This document shows, one piece after another, positions 7,401 to 15,189 of a DNA stretch of 15,214 nucleotides. A model generated the notes under the pieces. That model had not been told where the DNA came from. It worked only from the letters and a program-made list of their open reading frames with translations, and searched no databases. The stretch's first letter is position 1; every line of letters begins with the position of its first letter. The position numbers were made by a program, and so were the translations under genes. The stretch comes from Phycisphaerales bacterium UBA7708 (GTDB taxonomy: Bacteria; Planctomycetota; Phycisphaerae; Sedimentisphaerales; Anaerohalosphaeraceae). The stretch is taken from the NCBI GenBank assembly GCA_002482415.1, contig DLFY01000285.1, forward strand, positions 23,545 to 38,758. The letters run 5' to 3'.

Positions 7401-10400
7401 AATGCCGTATCGCTTCGGTAATGGTGTGGTAGCGATACCACTCGTCGCAATCCATGTAGTTGCGTATGAAATCAGCCGTTGCGGTATGCTTGAGATTCCA
7501 TCGGATATTCTCATAATCCGAGGCGTCACTGACGGCGTCGGGACCCTGGTAACGCAATTGACGCGGACCTTCATAAATTTTGTCGGACAGCTTATACAGG
7601 TTGCCTTTGGGCAGACCTTGCCGCTCCAGGAACGCACCGTCATAATTTTCAAACGCAAGATGAAGTCCGAAAAAGTCCCCTTCATACTGTCCATTGGCGG
7701 TGCTCGGTGCTTCTTCGGCCCCATCTACTACGCGGAAATGGAACCACCATGCCTCGGGTGCCGGAACATTGGCGGAATTGAACAGCATATAATCCATGAT
7801 TTCATTGACGCCGTACGGATAATTGCGATAACCGCCGACAATTTGGTTGCCGAACAGTTTGCCGGTATTCAGGTGCTGCCACCTGGACGGGAACGGGTTG
7901 CCGTAAAGATCGCGGGCCTGGAAATAATGGCCGCGGTTGAATCGCATCTTCATCGCCCGTTTTCCGCCCAGACCATAATTATAACGCCCATTGCCCCCGC
8001 GGAGCCGATACCCGATATGGTCATAAACAGTCCCATCATAAACAAACGCACCCTCCCAGTTATACACCTGCCCGGCATCCTGCACATTGGCCGCCGTCGA
8101 TCCCTGATCAATCCGGTCCGCACTGTTATAGCCGTAGCACATATAGAAATCCGCATTGCGCGTGATTAAGGAGTAAACCGGAATCGAAGTCAGAATATCC
8201 GTGCTGTACACATGCCCCGGCCCATCCGCGTGAACCGAATCCTTGCTGGCGACATACGCCGGAATCCCGTTATAGACATAGCAGGCGAAATTCAGCGACC
8301 CATCATCCGCGTATGGCACACGAATCGCACTGCTCTGATTATCTTCAGCCTCGATCCGATACCGCACCAGAACACGATTGCTCTGAGCCGGAATGACTGC
8401 GGTGTAAATTGCATCCCCGGCCGCCGCATCCTGTCCGGTTCCATTATCCGTCATCATGAGGGTGTTCCAGTTGGCTGGATTTTCAAATTCCGGATTGACC
8501 GGCTGATCCTGATAAGGATTGCTGATCAGCGATGAAATCGCTATAGGCAGGTACGCCGGGATATACGCACCCGGCAATACGAGCTGATACTTTAAGCTGA
8601 CCCGCTTGACGCCGTCTGGATCGGTCACCTTGGCCGTAATAACAATCGGTGCTCCCGCCGCCGGCTGTTTGGGATCATGACTGACCTGCCGAATCTGCGG
8701 CGGCGCATTCAGGGCGTACACACTATTCTGCAAACCCGGTGTAGGCGTTCCGTAGGCATACTCCGGCCGGGCATCATGATATCCCGAACTCCGCCAGCTT
8801 CCGGCCAGATTATTGTCCAGATAAGGATTGATTAATTCCATTGAGGCCCCTTCGCCGTTGGCGGCGACCGGCCATGGAAACTCACCCTGATACTCCACTT
8901 CGTCAATCTTATTGCCGCCGGCGTTACGCAGAACAATTCGATCCCCTTCGTTGCTCAGCTTGCCCTCGAAGGGTCCATACGCTGTCCGGTTATACTTTGC
9001 CGCAAAGGCCGTCGGCGACTGACAAACAACCACATAATCCCCCGGCGCCATGACGGGCACGCCCTGGAATGTATAACTGACCGCATCTTCCAGTCTCCAG
9101 CCGTTGAGGTCGATAGGCTGTGCCCCGGCATTGAATAATTCGATAAACTCCACCGGTTCTTTGTTGTTGTCGGTGTGATAGTGAATCTCGTTAATCACCA
9201 CCATCGGGTCTCGCGAATCCTGCCAATTGGCCGAGAACACCGCTAAATCGGCAATATCAACGAATTTGCTTTGATTTAAATCGGGACAATCATAGGCGCT
9301 GCAATTCACACTCGAAAGCCAGGCATCGCTGAACAGCAGCATGTCATTCAAATCAACGATACAGTTGCCGTCCAGATCCCCCGGAATGCAGGCAATCGGT
9401 TTTTCCAGCGTGGAAAACGACCATACATCGCCCGTGATGACTTCAGATGGAAAAATCTCATCCACCCGCCAGTAATAAACGGTTTTAAAGTCAAGGTTAT
9501 CCAGTTCATAGGATGTCTGGGTGTAATTATTTTCAACCACCGCAAGCGTCGCCGGAGAGCTGCCCAGCAGAATGCGGTGACCGATGGCCCCCTGACCCGT
9601 TTCCCACTGCAGCGTCACACGCCCGACGGAAACGCCCGCCGCTCCATTTGCCGGCTGCGGGGCGTGAGCTTTCAAATTGGCGGTTTTAAAACTCCAAATC
9701 GGCCCCTTGAAGGTATAGCCGGTATTGGTGACTTCCTCGATGCACCAGTAATACGTCTGGTCCATCACCAGATCGCTTGCAGGCGTGAAGGTCTCATTGC
9801 CCGGTGTTCTCGTTCCCTGGTAAATCCCCGTCGAGGCCGGGGTGGCTTTCAGGACCGCAGTAGAATCCGTCCCCAGATAAATCCGATGCCCGACAATGCT
9901 TGCGTTTGAGTCCGACTGCCACGTCAGCGTCGGCGTCATGTTGCCAATGGTGCTCAGATGTGCAGGGCTTGGATTCGACGGCAGAGCAAAGCTCGTGATC
10001 GGATTGTCCGGCCCGGCCTGATAACTGGCCAGAATCATCTCATCACTAAAGGGAATAGAGTAAATCCGAAATTCATTATAGCTGCCGTGAAAAGCCGGAT
10101 CAGGCCACTGAGACCGTCCCAGCCAGTTGTTCACGTCCGGTAACTGTGATAGTAAAAACAGAGTTGTTCCCTCTGAAATCCGCTGACCGTTTAAATACAT
10201 CCGTACCAGTCCGGTCGTATCGTTCCAGACCAGCGCCACATGGACCTCCTGGTCCACAGGCAAAATGGTGCCGTCAATCACATACTCCACCGGCCCGCCC
10301 ATCGAAATATCGCTGCGATGTCCGAATCGATAGGTCCCGGATCCCGACCGCGGTGTCATGAACATATAGGCAGAATTGCTCGAATCTACCGACTGATTTT

Positions 10401-10752
10401 CCCCAGCGCCGCTGGTGCCAAAATCAAAAATTCGCTGCCAGCTCGACCCGGAGGGGCCATGCCAGGTGACCCAGGCCTCAAAGGTCGCGGCCGTACCCAG
10501 AGAAGAAATCGTCCCGTTGGGCAAATCCACGTAATTGATCGCAGAACTGTTGGAATTAGGCAGACTCGAATTGCCAATCTCCAGTACACCGCCGGTAAAA
10601 GTCGCGGTTGCACTGCTGTTAATCAGGGTCCCATGGGCCGATCCCACCGAATCATTGACATTGCCTGAAAAGCTGTACCGATGGACCAGTTGGGCGTTAG
10701 CCCCCAGGCTCAGGACTAAAAGGCAAGCAGCAAACGATACGTTTATCCGCAT
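4435..10752 (-). CDS. giant exported LamG / Fn3-like / dockerin-like / lamin-tail / CotH-kinase mosaic protein, 2105 aa
   Basis: ATG at 10752-10750 is preceded by GGGGA with a 6-base spacer. A signal peptide ends at ANA (residue 20). Domains in order: LamG/concanavalin A-like (21-255); two Fn3-like domains (about 255-361 and 362-455, each with the TLTW/TLQW...GHRI.LG and YYW motifs common in planctomycete proteins); a dockerin-like double EF-hand stretch (458-512, [13 protein letters not shown] and [12 protein letters not shown]); lamin-tail domain 1 (517-682); an Ig-like spacer; CotH kinase (about 870-1240); a galactose-binding-like beta-sandwich (about 1350-1528); an Fn3-like piece; and lamin-tail domains 2-4 (about 1600-1770, 1773-1918, 1921-2105). 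CotH kinases phosphorylate secreted proteins. The metal/catalytic motif appears as [10 protein letters not shown] at 1154-1163, with Asp1157, Asp1159 and Asp1160, and an upstream Asp near 1119. The usual TFG is TWG. There is no membrane anchor or sorting signal at the C-terminus. Its substrate is unknown. Confidence 0.95.
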   Translation of the reverse strand: MRINVSFAACLLVLSLGANAQLVHRYSFSGNVNDSVGSAHGTLINSSATATFTGGVLEIGNSSLPNSNSSAINYVDLPNGTISSLGTAATFEAWVTWHGPSGSSWQRIFDFGTSGAGENQSVDSSNSAYMFMTPRSGSGTYRFGHRSDISMGGPVEYVIDGTILPVDQEVHVALVWNDTTGLVRMYLNGQRISEGTTLFLLSQLPDVNNWLGRSQWPDPAFHGSYNEFRIYSIPFSDEMILASYQAGPDNPITSFALPSNPSPAHLSTIGNMTPTLTWQSDSNASIVGHRIYLGTDSTAVLKATPASTGIYQGTRTPGNETFTPASDLVMDQTYYWCIEEVTNTGYTFKGPIWSFKTANLKAHAPQPANGAAGVSVGRVTLQWETGQGAIGHRILLGSSPATLAVVENNYTQTSYELDNLDFKTVYYWRVDEIFPSEVITGDVWSFSTLEKPIACIPGDLDGNCIVDLNDMLLFSDAWLSSVNCSAYDCPDLNQSKFVDIADLAVFSANWQDSRDPMVVINEIHYHTDNNKEPVEFIELFNAGAQPIDLNGWRLEDAVSYTFQGVPVMAPGDYVVVCQSPTAFAAKYNRTAYGPFEGKLSNEGDRIVLRNAGGNKIDEVEYQGEFPWPVAANGEGASMELINPYLDNNLAGSWRSSGYHDARPEYAYGTPTPGLQNSVYALNAPPQIRQVSHDPKQPAAGAPIVITAKVTDPDGVKRVSLKYQLVLPGAYIPAYLPIAISSLISNPYQDQPVNPEFENPANWNTLMMTDNGTGQDAAAGDAIYTAVIPAQSNRVLVRYRIEAEDNQSSAIRVPYADDGSLNFACYVYNGIPAYVASKDSVHADGPGHVYSTDILTSIPVYSLITRNADFYMCYGYNSADRIDQGSTAANVQDAGQVYNWEGAFVYDGTVYDHIGYRLRGGNGRYNYGLGGKRAMKMRFNRGHYFQARDLYGNPFPSRWQHLNTGKLFGNQIVGGYRNYPYGVNEIMDYMLFNSANVPAPEAWWFHFRVVDGAEEAPSTANGQYEGDFFGLHLAFENYDGAFLERQGLPKGNLYKLSDKIYEGPRQLRYQGPDAVSDASDYENIRWNLKHTATADFIRNYMDCDEWYRYHTITEAIRHYDVFSGATCIHCLKNMAWYFLPEYTAENNNLGMLWFMPFDVDDTWGPYWNQGVDHGKAAIYDQEYLGGLTQYTIQPEKAPLKQEYRNYIRHFRDLHWQPDIINGMVDELANVIKDFVPADRDRWRLDSSVPGTPIDNGTLENNIAIMKQFAWTSGVWGWPGTAANLDNLANAEGDSTAIPATPTVSYIGTSGYPINDLRFQTSAFSDPQGAGTFAAMKWQIAEYALNYDPNPTDEVILIDQNATWKYVKGTQEPSNPIEQWRLPGYSTDDWLGGKTSIGFADNDDNTLLNDMQGKYSTVYLRNTFDIADKTKVQALKLHIYVDDGCIIWINGTEVKRVYCSDGIKYFDSVTDTADHEAISYEEVSLAAPYDYLVNGTNVIAVHALQVTKGSSDFSIDVKVTAQIGDKTMNIPNLSRSKYEINPVWESGEQTNAANLQVQIPGNAVRAGRTYRVRCAMKDTTGRWSHWSNPVQFVSGPAMGADILNYLRVSEVMYNPMPDANGTYDKDDYEFIELTNISPTKTIDLSSVSIVNGITYTFAGSAVTSLGPKDYVLVVKNRSAFESRYAGLSGKIAGIYSGRLNNDGETVEISDAWNGTVVAFTYNDGESWPQAADGAGHSLVPRDWWAMEDQQAGIMDYAGSWRQSTYRGGSPGAEDPAAITDVVINEFMAHTDFSSPAYPDYDSNDWIELYNTTASSIGLNTNWYLSDNVENLKKWAIPSVTISANGMQTFDEISGFHSPINTGFGLDKAGERLFLSYLPGNASDRVVDCLRFRGQENSISRGRYPNGGDYWFRMYGSRNTANTLPILDVVISEVMYHPTEGSTNDEYIELYNPTPASVPLYSADGSGAWRLDNAIAFTFPAAMSLAAGAKIVIVPFDPVAEPARLAAFETAYNCDLTAGVTVFGPWAGALSNGSERLALEKPQASDDPQNPAAISWILIDQVGYSDYDPWPVGADGYGYSLTRLNPGSAQYSGDDPANWTAATPTPGQ

Positions 10753-10813
10753 AACACATCCCCGTTTGAAATTAGGTGTTCATTATTATCCGCTATTAAT
10801 ACATGCTGATTTT

Positions 10814-10845
10814 GCCGGAGATTGGAATACAATCCGGCTTTTTTT
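10814..10845 (+). terminator. rightward intrinsic terminator-like hairpin inside the CotH gene leader
   Basis: GCCGG (10814-10818) plus ATTG (10821-10824) pair with CAAT (10830-10833) plus CCGGC (10834-10838), with a 2-base bulge and a 5-base loop. Seven T residues (10839-10845) follow. In the rightward direction this is a textbook terminator, yet no rightward gene ends here. It would stop antisense transcripts leaving the giant gene. In the leftward mRNA the same bases form a leader hairpin about 62 bases before the start codon. Confidence 0.55.
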
Positions 10846-10856
10846 CAAGAATTAGC

Positions 10857-10871
10857 GATACATAATGTATC
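10857..10871. promoter_or_regulatory. perfect 15-bp palindrome, candidate operator
   Basis: GATACAT-A-ATGTATC has 7-base arms around a single central base. It lies about 105 bases upstream of the CotH gene start, inside the predicted leader downstream of the promoter candidate. A repressor bound here could block elongation or initiation. The cognate regulator is not in the window. Confidence 0.42.
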
Positions 10872-10947
10872 TATCGGGCAAATCCCCAACTGTCTGAATC
10901 CGAAAAAAACGGTTTTACGCTGTTTATAAAACGTCCTAAGATATTTA

Positions 10948-10976
10948 ATTAAAATCAGTTATGGAGTATCTGGCAA
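10948..10976 (-). promoter_or_regulatory. sigma70-like promoter candidate for the giant CotH gene
   Basis: Read on the minus strand, TTGCCA (10976-10971) and TTTAAT (10953-10948) each match the consensus in 5 of 6 positions and are separated by exactly 17 bases. The start would be near 10941, giving a leader of about 190 bases that contains the palindrome at 10857-10871 and the hairpin at 10814-10838. This is the best promoter match I see in the window. Confidence 0.5.
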
Positions 10977-11055
10977 AACCGGTTATCGACCCGCCCCAAC
11001 AGCCATATATTCGTCATAGCATATTATAGTATAGTACACCCGATAGACCCCTATT

Positions 11056-11085
11056 TTTAACATCTTTTCCTTGGAAAATGTTAAA
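11056..11085. repeat. AT-rich inverted repeat, hairpin or operator candidate
   Basis: TTTAACAT at 11056-11063 is the exact reverse complement of ATGTTAAA at 11078-11085. Internally TTTCC pairs with GGAAA after a 2-base bulge, leaving a TT loop. No T-run follows. It lies centrally between the two divergent genes, so it may be a regulator site or a short structured RNA element. Confidence 0.4.
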
Positions 11086-11288
11086 CTAAACTAAATATGT
11101 ATAGAAAAAAGGTCACAATAAACCACAAATTGATTTATGTCTTGATGGGGAAATACACTGATGGGCAATCCGTATAAGGACCTATAAAATCTTAAAAATT
11201 ATTAAAAAAAAGTGTTGATTTAGTCAGGAGATTGCCGATAGAATGGCTTAAAGTCTTTTTTGGAGAAAAAAGACCTCTGGAGGATGGG

Positions 11289-11651
11289 ATGAGAAGAGTC
11301 ATAAACGAACTATTTATGACGGTGAAGATAACGCTCGAAGTCAGGCGGGTAGCGAGTGAGGGGAATGTTACTGCTCTATACCGGTATTTATCGGGGCTGT
11401 GGGCTTATCAATTGAACTGCGACATTCGAGTCGTGGGGGACAAGGTCACCTTTGGAATATCATCAAACCACGCATTTGCTGCATTGTCTAATTTACTGCA
11501 AATGATATCCTGTTATAGTTTGAACAGGTATTATTTTGTAAGCCAGGGGATTATGCGGTCGAACTCGCAGGATGTTGCCTTGCCGGAAAGTAATAGTTCA
11601 GGCAGGATAATTAGAAGTTACTCTGGTCAGGTAGAGAATCTGCATAGATAG
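11289..11651 (+). CDS. unrecognised small protein, 120 aa
   Basis: ATG at 11289 is chosen because GGAGG at 11279-11283 lies 5 bases before it. The frame is open further upstream to a TTG at 11232 (19 more residues), but that start has no properly spaced ribosome site. The protein begins MRRVINELFMTVKITLEVRR and contains ALYRYLSGLWAYQLNCDIRVV and FAALSNLLQMISCY, an alternation of strand-like and helix-like segments. It has no signal peptide or clear membrane helix. Codon use is unlike its neighbours, with many AGG, AGA, ATA, TTA and GGG codons. A strong hairpin starts three bases after the stop, which supports it as a transcribed unit. I recognise no family. It may be a recently acquired or fast-evolving gene, or a chance ORF in an AT-rich spacer. 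Confidence 0.42.
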   Translation: MRRVINELFMTVKITLEVRRVASEGNVTALYRYLSGLWAYQLNCDIRVVGDKVTFGISSNHAFAALSNLLQMISCYSLNRYYFVSQGIMRSNSQDVALPESNSSGRIIRSYSGQVENLHR

Positions 11652-11653
11652 CT

Positions 11654-11691
11654 GCCGCTAATGCCCGGTGGCAGTCCGGGCATAAAGCGGC
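11654..11691 (+). terminator. strong GC-rich hairpin after the small ORF
   Basis: GCCGCT (11654-11659) pairs with AGCGGC (11686-11691), and inside it ATGCCCGG (11661-11668) pairs with CCGGGCAT (11676-11683) around a 7-base loop. The total is 14 pairs with a small internal loop. It begins three bases after the stop of the 120-aa ORF. A T-rich tract (TGTTTTGTCTT) starts only about 10 bases later, so termination may be partial and some transcripts could continue into the leader of the GLUG gene. Confidence 0.55.
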
Positions 11692-11722
11692 GGGGCAGGG
11701 TGTTTTGTCTTGCGATTTGCAA

Positions 11723-11975
11723 AGCAATCTTCGAACCGTCAGGATGATTGCTGTCTGGGGTCGAACGGCGGCCGTCATACAAGACGGAATACACCCATGG
11801 ATATTACAGGACAGGTATTGGTCGATTATTCCGCAGGCACAACAAGTACGAGTATGGCGTTATTCTGCCGGGTCGTGCTCAGGCGGAATAATCAAACAAA
11901 AACAGCAGGTTTCAGCAGAATAAATCAGGGATTATGCTTAACAGGGTTTGTTTTGCCGTTTGGATGCGGCGGCAA
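11723..11975 (+). ncRNA. candidate structured leader RNA upstream of the GLUG gene
   Basis: The 382 bases between the small ORF and the GLUG gene hold no convincing gene but several exact complementary segments. AGCAATC (11723-11729) pairs with GATTGCT (11746-11752). CTGTC-TGGG (11751-11759) pairs with CCCA (11794-11797) and GACAG (11810-11814), capped by CCGTC/GACGG (11772-11776 with 11783-11787, 6-base loop). An 11-bp perfect arm GATTATTCCGC/GCGGAATAATC (11824-11834 with 11883-11893) continues into GCAC/GTGC. TTGCCG/CGGCAA (11953-11958 with 11970-11975) comes last. It does not match the cores I know for c-di-GMP, TPP, cobalamin or glycine riboswitches, tmRNA or RNase P. It could be a cis-regulatory leader or a small RNA, and some pairs may be chance. 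Confidence 0.35.
11824..11893 (+). repeat. 11-bp perfect inverted repeat enclosing a 48-base loop
   Basis: GATTATTCCGC and GCGGAATAATC are exact reverse complements. Four more pairs (GCAC 11837-11840 with GTGC 11875-11878) follow after a small internal loop. The enclosed bases contain a further small TAC-GA-GTA hairpin. This is the strongest single element of the leader and lies 140 bases before the GLUG start codon. Confidence 0.5.
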
Positions 11976-12033
11976 GACACGGAATGAAGTCGGCATCAGT
12001 CTGAAAACGCGTTAGATAAAGAGGGTTAGTTTG

Positions 12034-12489
12034 ATGGTTAAGCAATTTGTTTTGGCGGGCGTGGTGAGTGGTTTTGTTTTAATGTCATCGTTGGCAGTTG
12101 CAGCCGGGTATGGAGGAGGCAGCGGAACAGTCAGTGATCCCTATCAAATCTGGACAGCCGGTCAGATGAATAGTATCGGGGCCAATGCCGGCGACTGGAG
12201 CAGGCATTTCAGGCTGATGGCGGATATTGACATGTCGGCCTTTACCGGTACACAATATCGCATTATCGGTAATGCCGGGACACCGTTTACGGGCACCTTT
12301 GACGGAAACGGTCGCACCATCAGCAATCTGACTTACAAGACCAGCGGCTATGTGGATTATGTCGGCGTATTCGGTCATGTATCCGGCGGAACGATTGTGA
12401 ATCTTGTTGTGGCCAATGCGCAGTTATCCTCCGAGGGACAGTATGTCGGAGGGATTGCAGGTTTGAATGCCGGGACCCTGTCGGGCTGA
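12034..12489 (+). CDS. GLUG-repeat exported protein, N-terminal part before an in-frame UGA (151 aa)
   Basis: ATG at 12034 has GAGGG at 12021-12025 with an 8-base spacer; an adjacent TTG at 12031 is the alternative start. A Sec signal peptide (MVKQFVLAGV... LAVAA, about 24 residues) precedes GYGGGSGT. The mature part starts the first of three large repeat units with the cap sequence DPYQIWTAGQMNSIGAN, HFRLMADIDMS, GTQYRIIGN and PFTGTFDGNG. It then enters the first GLUG motif (QYVGGIAGLNAGTLSG). Translation stops at TGA 12487-12489, although the same frame continues for 899 codons with matching repeats. Taken alone this is a truncated beta-helix fragment. The gene is therefore either broken by one nonsense change, read through, or affected by a sequence error. 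Confidence 0.85.
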   Translation: MVKQFVLAGVVSGFVLMSSLAVAAGYGGGSGTVSDPYQIWTAGQMNSIGANAGDWSRHFRLMADIDMSAFTGTQYRIIGNAGTPFTGTFDGNGRTISNLTYKTSGYVDYVGVFGHVSGGTIVNLVVANAQLSSEGQYVGGIAGLNAGTLSG

Positions 12490-15057
12490 CTGGTGAGCGG
12501 TTCGATCTGCGGGTATTATTATGTCGGCGGCGTCGTGGGACAGAATCCGGGAGTGATTCATGACTGTGAATCGACGGCATCTGCGGCGGGTACAGATTAT
12601 ATTGGCGGGCTTGCGGGGTATAACAAATCGGGCACGATTACGGATAGCTTTGCGATGGGTAATGTAACCGGCATACGGTGCGTCGGGGGGCTGGCCGGAG
12701 GGGCGTATTCCGGCACAATCAAATCCAGTTTTGCGTCAGGCGTCGTCGTTGGATATCGTAACGTCGGCGGGCTGATAGGGTATAATCTCAATGGTACTAT
12801 TTCGAACTGTTATGCGGTTGGAGCGACCAAGGGGACGGCTGATGCCTTTACACGTGTCGGTGGTCTGGTCGGGGCTAACGATGGGACGGTAGCGATGTGT
12901 TTTGCCGCGGGGACCGTAACCGGCGCAGCCCAGGTGGGTGGCTTGATCGGGGCCAATCTATATGGAGCTGTCAGTGCCAGCTTCTGGGATACGCAGGCCA
13001 CCGGGCGGAGTGTGGGTATCGGCGGCGGTACGCTGACGGGTGCGACAGGGCTGACCACGGCGGCGATGAAGACGTTATCACCGTTTGTATCGGCCGGGTG
13101 GGATTTTACGACTTCGGACGGCGATGCGGCGGATTGGCAGGTTCCCAACAAGGCTTATCCGCGGCTGATTTGGGAGTCTTACGGTGGTGGTCGTGGGACA
13201 GTCGAGGATCCTTATCTAATCTGGACAGCCGTGCAGATGAACGGTGTTGGAGAGAATACCGCCAACTGGAACAAGCATTTCAGGCTGATGGCGAATATTG
13301 ATATGTCGGCTTATGCCGGTACACAATATCGAATCATCGGCACGGCCGCGGTGCCCTTTACCGGCAGCTTCGACGGCAATGGTTATGTAATCAGCAACCT
13401 GACGTATGAAACGACGGAAGCCGTCGATAACGTGGGATTGTTCGGATATATCAAAAACGGTTCTGTCAAAAAGCTTGGCCTGAATTCGGTACGGATTTCC
13501 TCCGGCGGTCAATTTGTCGGCGGTCTGGCGGGGCAGAATGCTGGCACGCTCGATGATTGCCAGGTCACCGGCTCGGTCAGCGGCTACTATTATGTCGGCG
13601 GAATTGCCGGACAGAACTCAGGGCAGTTGACGCGGGGCGAAGCGGATGTTTTGGTCAGCGGTACGGATTATATCGGCGGTCTGGCCGGGTATAACAAATC
13701 CGGCGCGATTTCGACCTGCTTTGCGGTTGGTGCAGTTACCGGTACACGGTGTGTCGGCGGTCTGGCCGGCGGCGTGTTTGAAGGTACGATTAGGTCCAGC
13801 TATGCAGCGGGTGCGGTGAATGGGTATCGCAATGTCGGCGGTCTGGTGGGATATAGTCTGTATGGTACGATTTCGATTTGTTATGCCGGCGGACCAGCCC
13901 AGGGGACGGCGGATACCTATACCCGTGTCGGCGGATTGATCGGCGGCAATGATGGAACGATAGCGGGCTGTTATGCCAGAGGACTGGTAGTCGGGGCTGC
14001 CCAGGCCGGAGGATTAGTCGGGGCCAATGATTCCGGTTCAATATCGGCGAGCTTCTGGGATGTTGTGACCAGCAGGCAGAGCAGCGGCACCGGCGACGGC
14101 TCCAAGGGCAATGTGACTGGTTTGACCACCGCGGAGATGATGAAGATTGCACACTATGTCGCAGCGGGCTGGGACTTCACCGAAACCGATGGCGATGCGG
14201 CGGACTGGCGGATGGTGAGCAATGATTACCCCCGACTGTTCTGGCAGCCCTATAATGAAGACAACAGCGGTTACGGCGGGGGCAGCGGCACATTGCAGGA
14301 TCCGTATCAGATCTATACCGCCGAACAAATGAATGCCATCGGGGCCAATTCCGCCGACTGGAGCAAGCATTTCAAACTGATGGCGGATATTGATATGTCG
14401 ATTTATGCCGGCACGCAGTATCGCATCATTGGCAATGCCGTAAATGAATTCACCGGCAGTTTTGACGGCAGCGGCCATACAATTTATAATCTGTCCTTTA
14501 CAACGACTGCCGCAGTCGATTACGTCGGCGTGTTCGGTTATATCAAGAATGCTTCGATTTGGAATCTGGGTCTGAAAAATATCACGTTGTCCAGCGGCGG
14601 TCAGTATGTCGGCGGAATTGCCGGATACAGTTGGGGCGGCTCAATGACGGCCTGTTATGTGACCGGTTCGGTTCGCGGCGCTACCTGGGTCGGCGGGCTG
14701 GTGGGGTATAATAAAGCCGGAACGCTGACGGCCTGCTATGGCACCGATGCTGTCAGCGGAACCACGTATGTCGGAGGTTTGATAGGAGGCAACGAGGGGA
14801 CGCTGAAGGATTGTTATGCGGTCGGTGTGGTCGGCGGGACCAGCCGGGTTGGCGGACTGGCGGGGACGAATCTTGCCGGTGTGTTTGCCGGCTGCTTCTG
14901 GAATACGCAAACCAGCGGCCGCAGCAATGCGGTGGGCGAAGGGACTGCAGCGGGTATCAAGGGCGTCAGCAATGAGGCAATGATGACCCTGTCCACCTTT
15001 ACATCGGTAAAGTGGGATTTTGTCAATACCTGGGGGATCGGCAACGGCCAGACGTAT
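12106..15057 (+). repeat. three large tandem coding repeat units
   Basis: Unit 1 starts at 12106, unit 2 at about 13180 and unit 3 at 14269, each opening with a YGGG(S/R)GT..DPY.I(W/Y) motif. The starts are about 357 and 364 codons apart. Units 1 and 2 have the same internal order of seven GLUG motifs, including matching DYIGGLAGYNKSG, RCVGGLAGG, RNVGGL and TRVGGL elements. Unit 3 keeps the N-terminal cap but has only four GLUG motifs before its FWNT block, so about three motifs are missing. Shared stretches at DNA level make slipped recombination between units possible. Confidence 0.85.
12487..12489 (+). other. in-frame UGA at a cysteine-equivalent position of the GLUG gene
   Basis: The codons around it read L-S-G-UGA-L-V-S-G-S. 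The equivalent place in repeat unit 2 reads TLDDCQVTGSV and in unit 3 SMTACYVTGSV, so UGA replaces TGC/TGT by one base. The next base is C (UGA CUG), a context known to be relatively leaky. I see no convincing selenocysteine insertion hairpin directly downstream. UGA is used as the stop of the propeller-peroxidase gene, so a code change is unlikely. Confidence 0.8.
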
Positions 15058-15189
15058 CCGTACCTTAAGCCGTTGACAGGGCTTAATCCTGCGGATATTG
15101 ATTACAATGGTGTCGTGGATATGGAGGATTTGGCAATTGTGCAGGCCAACTGGCTTAAACAGCAGGAAACACTCAAGGCCGCTGAATAA
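12493..15189 (+). CDS. GLUG-repeat exported protein, main part after the in-frame UGA, with dockerin-like C-terminus
   Basis: This is the continuation, in the same frame, of the gene starting at 12034; the codon after UGA is 12490, and GTG at 12493 is the first formal start. It has no signal peptide or ribosome site of its own, so it is probably not translated independently as an exported protein. With the N-terminal part it makes about 1050 residues. It completes repeat unit 1 and adds units 2 and 3. I count 18 GLUG motifs over the whole gene (7, 7 and 4 per unit, VGGLAGYN..GTI..C type). Each unit ends with a SFWDT/CFWNT block. The last 35 residues carry one EF-hand loop (DIDYNGVVDMEDLAIV) and QANWL, half of a dockerin-like module. 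GLUG proteins are predicted beta-helical surface or extracellular proteins, often adhesin-like; function is otherwise unknown. The gene ends TAA, 25 bases before the window edge. Confidence 0.85.
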   Translation: MSGSICGYYYVGGVVGQNPGVIHDCESTASAAGTDYIGGLAGYNKSGTITDSFAMGNVTGIRCVGGLAGGAYSGTIKSSFASGVVVGYRNVGGLIGYNLNGTISNCYAVGATKGTADAFTRVGGLVGANDGTVAMCFAAGTVTGAAQVGGLIGANLYGAVSASFWDTQATGRSVGIGGGTLTGATGLTTAAMKTLSPFVSAGWDFTTSDGDAADWQVPNKAYPRLIWESYGGGRGTVEDPYLIWTAVQMNGVGENTANWNKHFRLMANIDMSAYAGTQYRIIGTAAVPFTGSFDGNGYVISNLTYETTEAVDNVGLFGYIKNGSVKKLGLNSVRISSGGQFVGGLAGQNAGTLDDCQVTGSVSGYYYVGGIAGQNSGQLTRGEADVLVSGTDYIGGLAGYNKSGAISTCFAVGAVTGTRCVGGLAGGVFEGTIRSSYAAGAVNGYRNVGGLVGYSLYGTISICYAGGPAQGTADTYTRVGGLIGGNDGTIAGCYARGLVVGAAQAGGLVGANDSGSISASFWDVVTSRQSSGTGDGSKGNVTGLTTAEMMKIAHYVAAGWDFTETDGDAADWRMVSNDYPRLFWQPYNEDNSGYGGGSGTLQDPYQIYTAEQMNAIGANSADWSKHFKLMADIDMSIYAGTQYRIIGNAVNEFTGSFDGSGHTIYNLSFTTTAAVDYVGVFGYIKNASIWNLGLKNITLSSGGQYVGGIAGYSWGGSMTACYVTGSVRGATWVGGLVGYNKAGTLTACYGTDAVSGTTYVGGLIGGNEGTLKDCYAVGVVGGTSRVGGLAGTNLAGVFAGCFWNTQTSGRSNAVGEGTAAGIKGVSNEAMMTLSTFTSVKWDFVNTWGIGNGQTYPYLKPLTGLNPADIDYNGVVDMEDLAIVQANWLKQQETLKAAE

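Larger units (their letters stand above)
10753..11288. other. AT-rich divergent intergenic region
   Basis: This 536-base gap separates the giant leftward gene from the small rightward ORF. No convincing gene is seen in it. It holds a good leftward promoter candidate, a palindrome and two hairpins, each listed separately. A weak rightward promoter is possible: TTGATT at 11130-11135 with TACACT at 11154-11159, 18-base spacer. The composition is clearly more AT-rich than the flanking genes, with long A runs near 11200-11215. Confidence 0.6.

Noticed and set aside
7114-8169. Long rightward open frame (351 codons) opposite the CotH domain
   Set aside because: It lies wholly antisense to a clear multidomain gene, has no recognisable domain, and reflects codon bias of the real frame.
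11705-12015. Two overlapping rightward frames in the leader before the GLUG gene
   Set aside because: They overlap each other in different frames, lack good ribosome sites and domains, and coincide with strong inverted repeats. A structured leader is more likely.
12487-12489. Alternative genetic code in which UGA encodes an amino acid
   Set aside because: The propeller-peroxidase gene ends naturally at tandem TGA TGA where the peroxidase domain is complete, and the other genes contain no in-frame UGA.
12487-12560. Selenocysteine insertion hairpin after the in-frame UGA
   Set aside because: Only a weak 4-pair stem with a wobble (GCGG with CTGC) is visible, without a typical loop. It is not enough to call, though selenocysteine is kept as one option in the findings.
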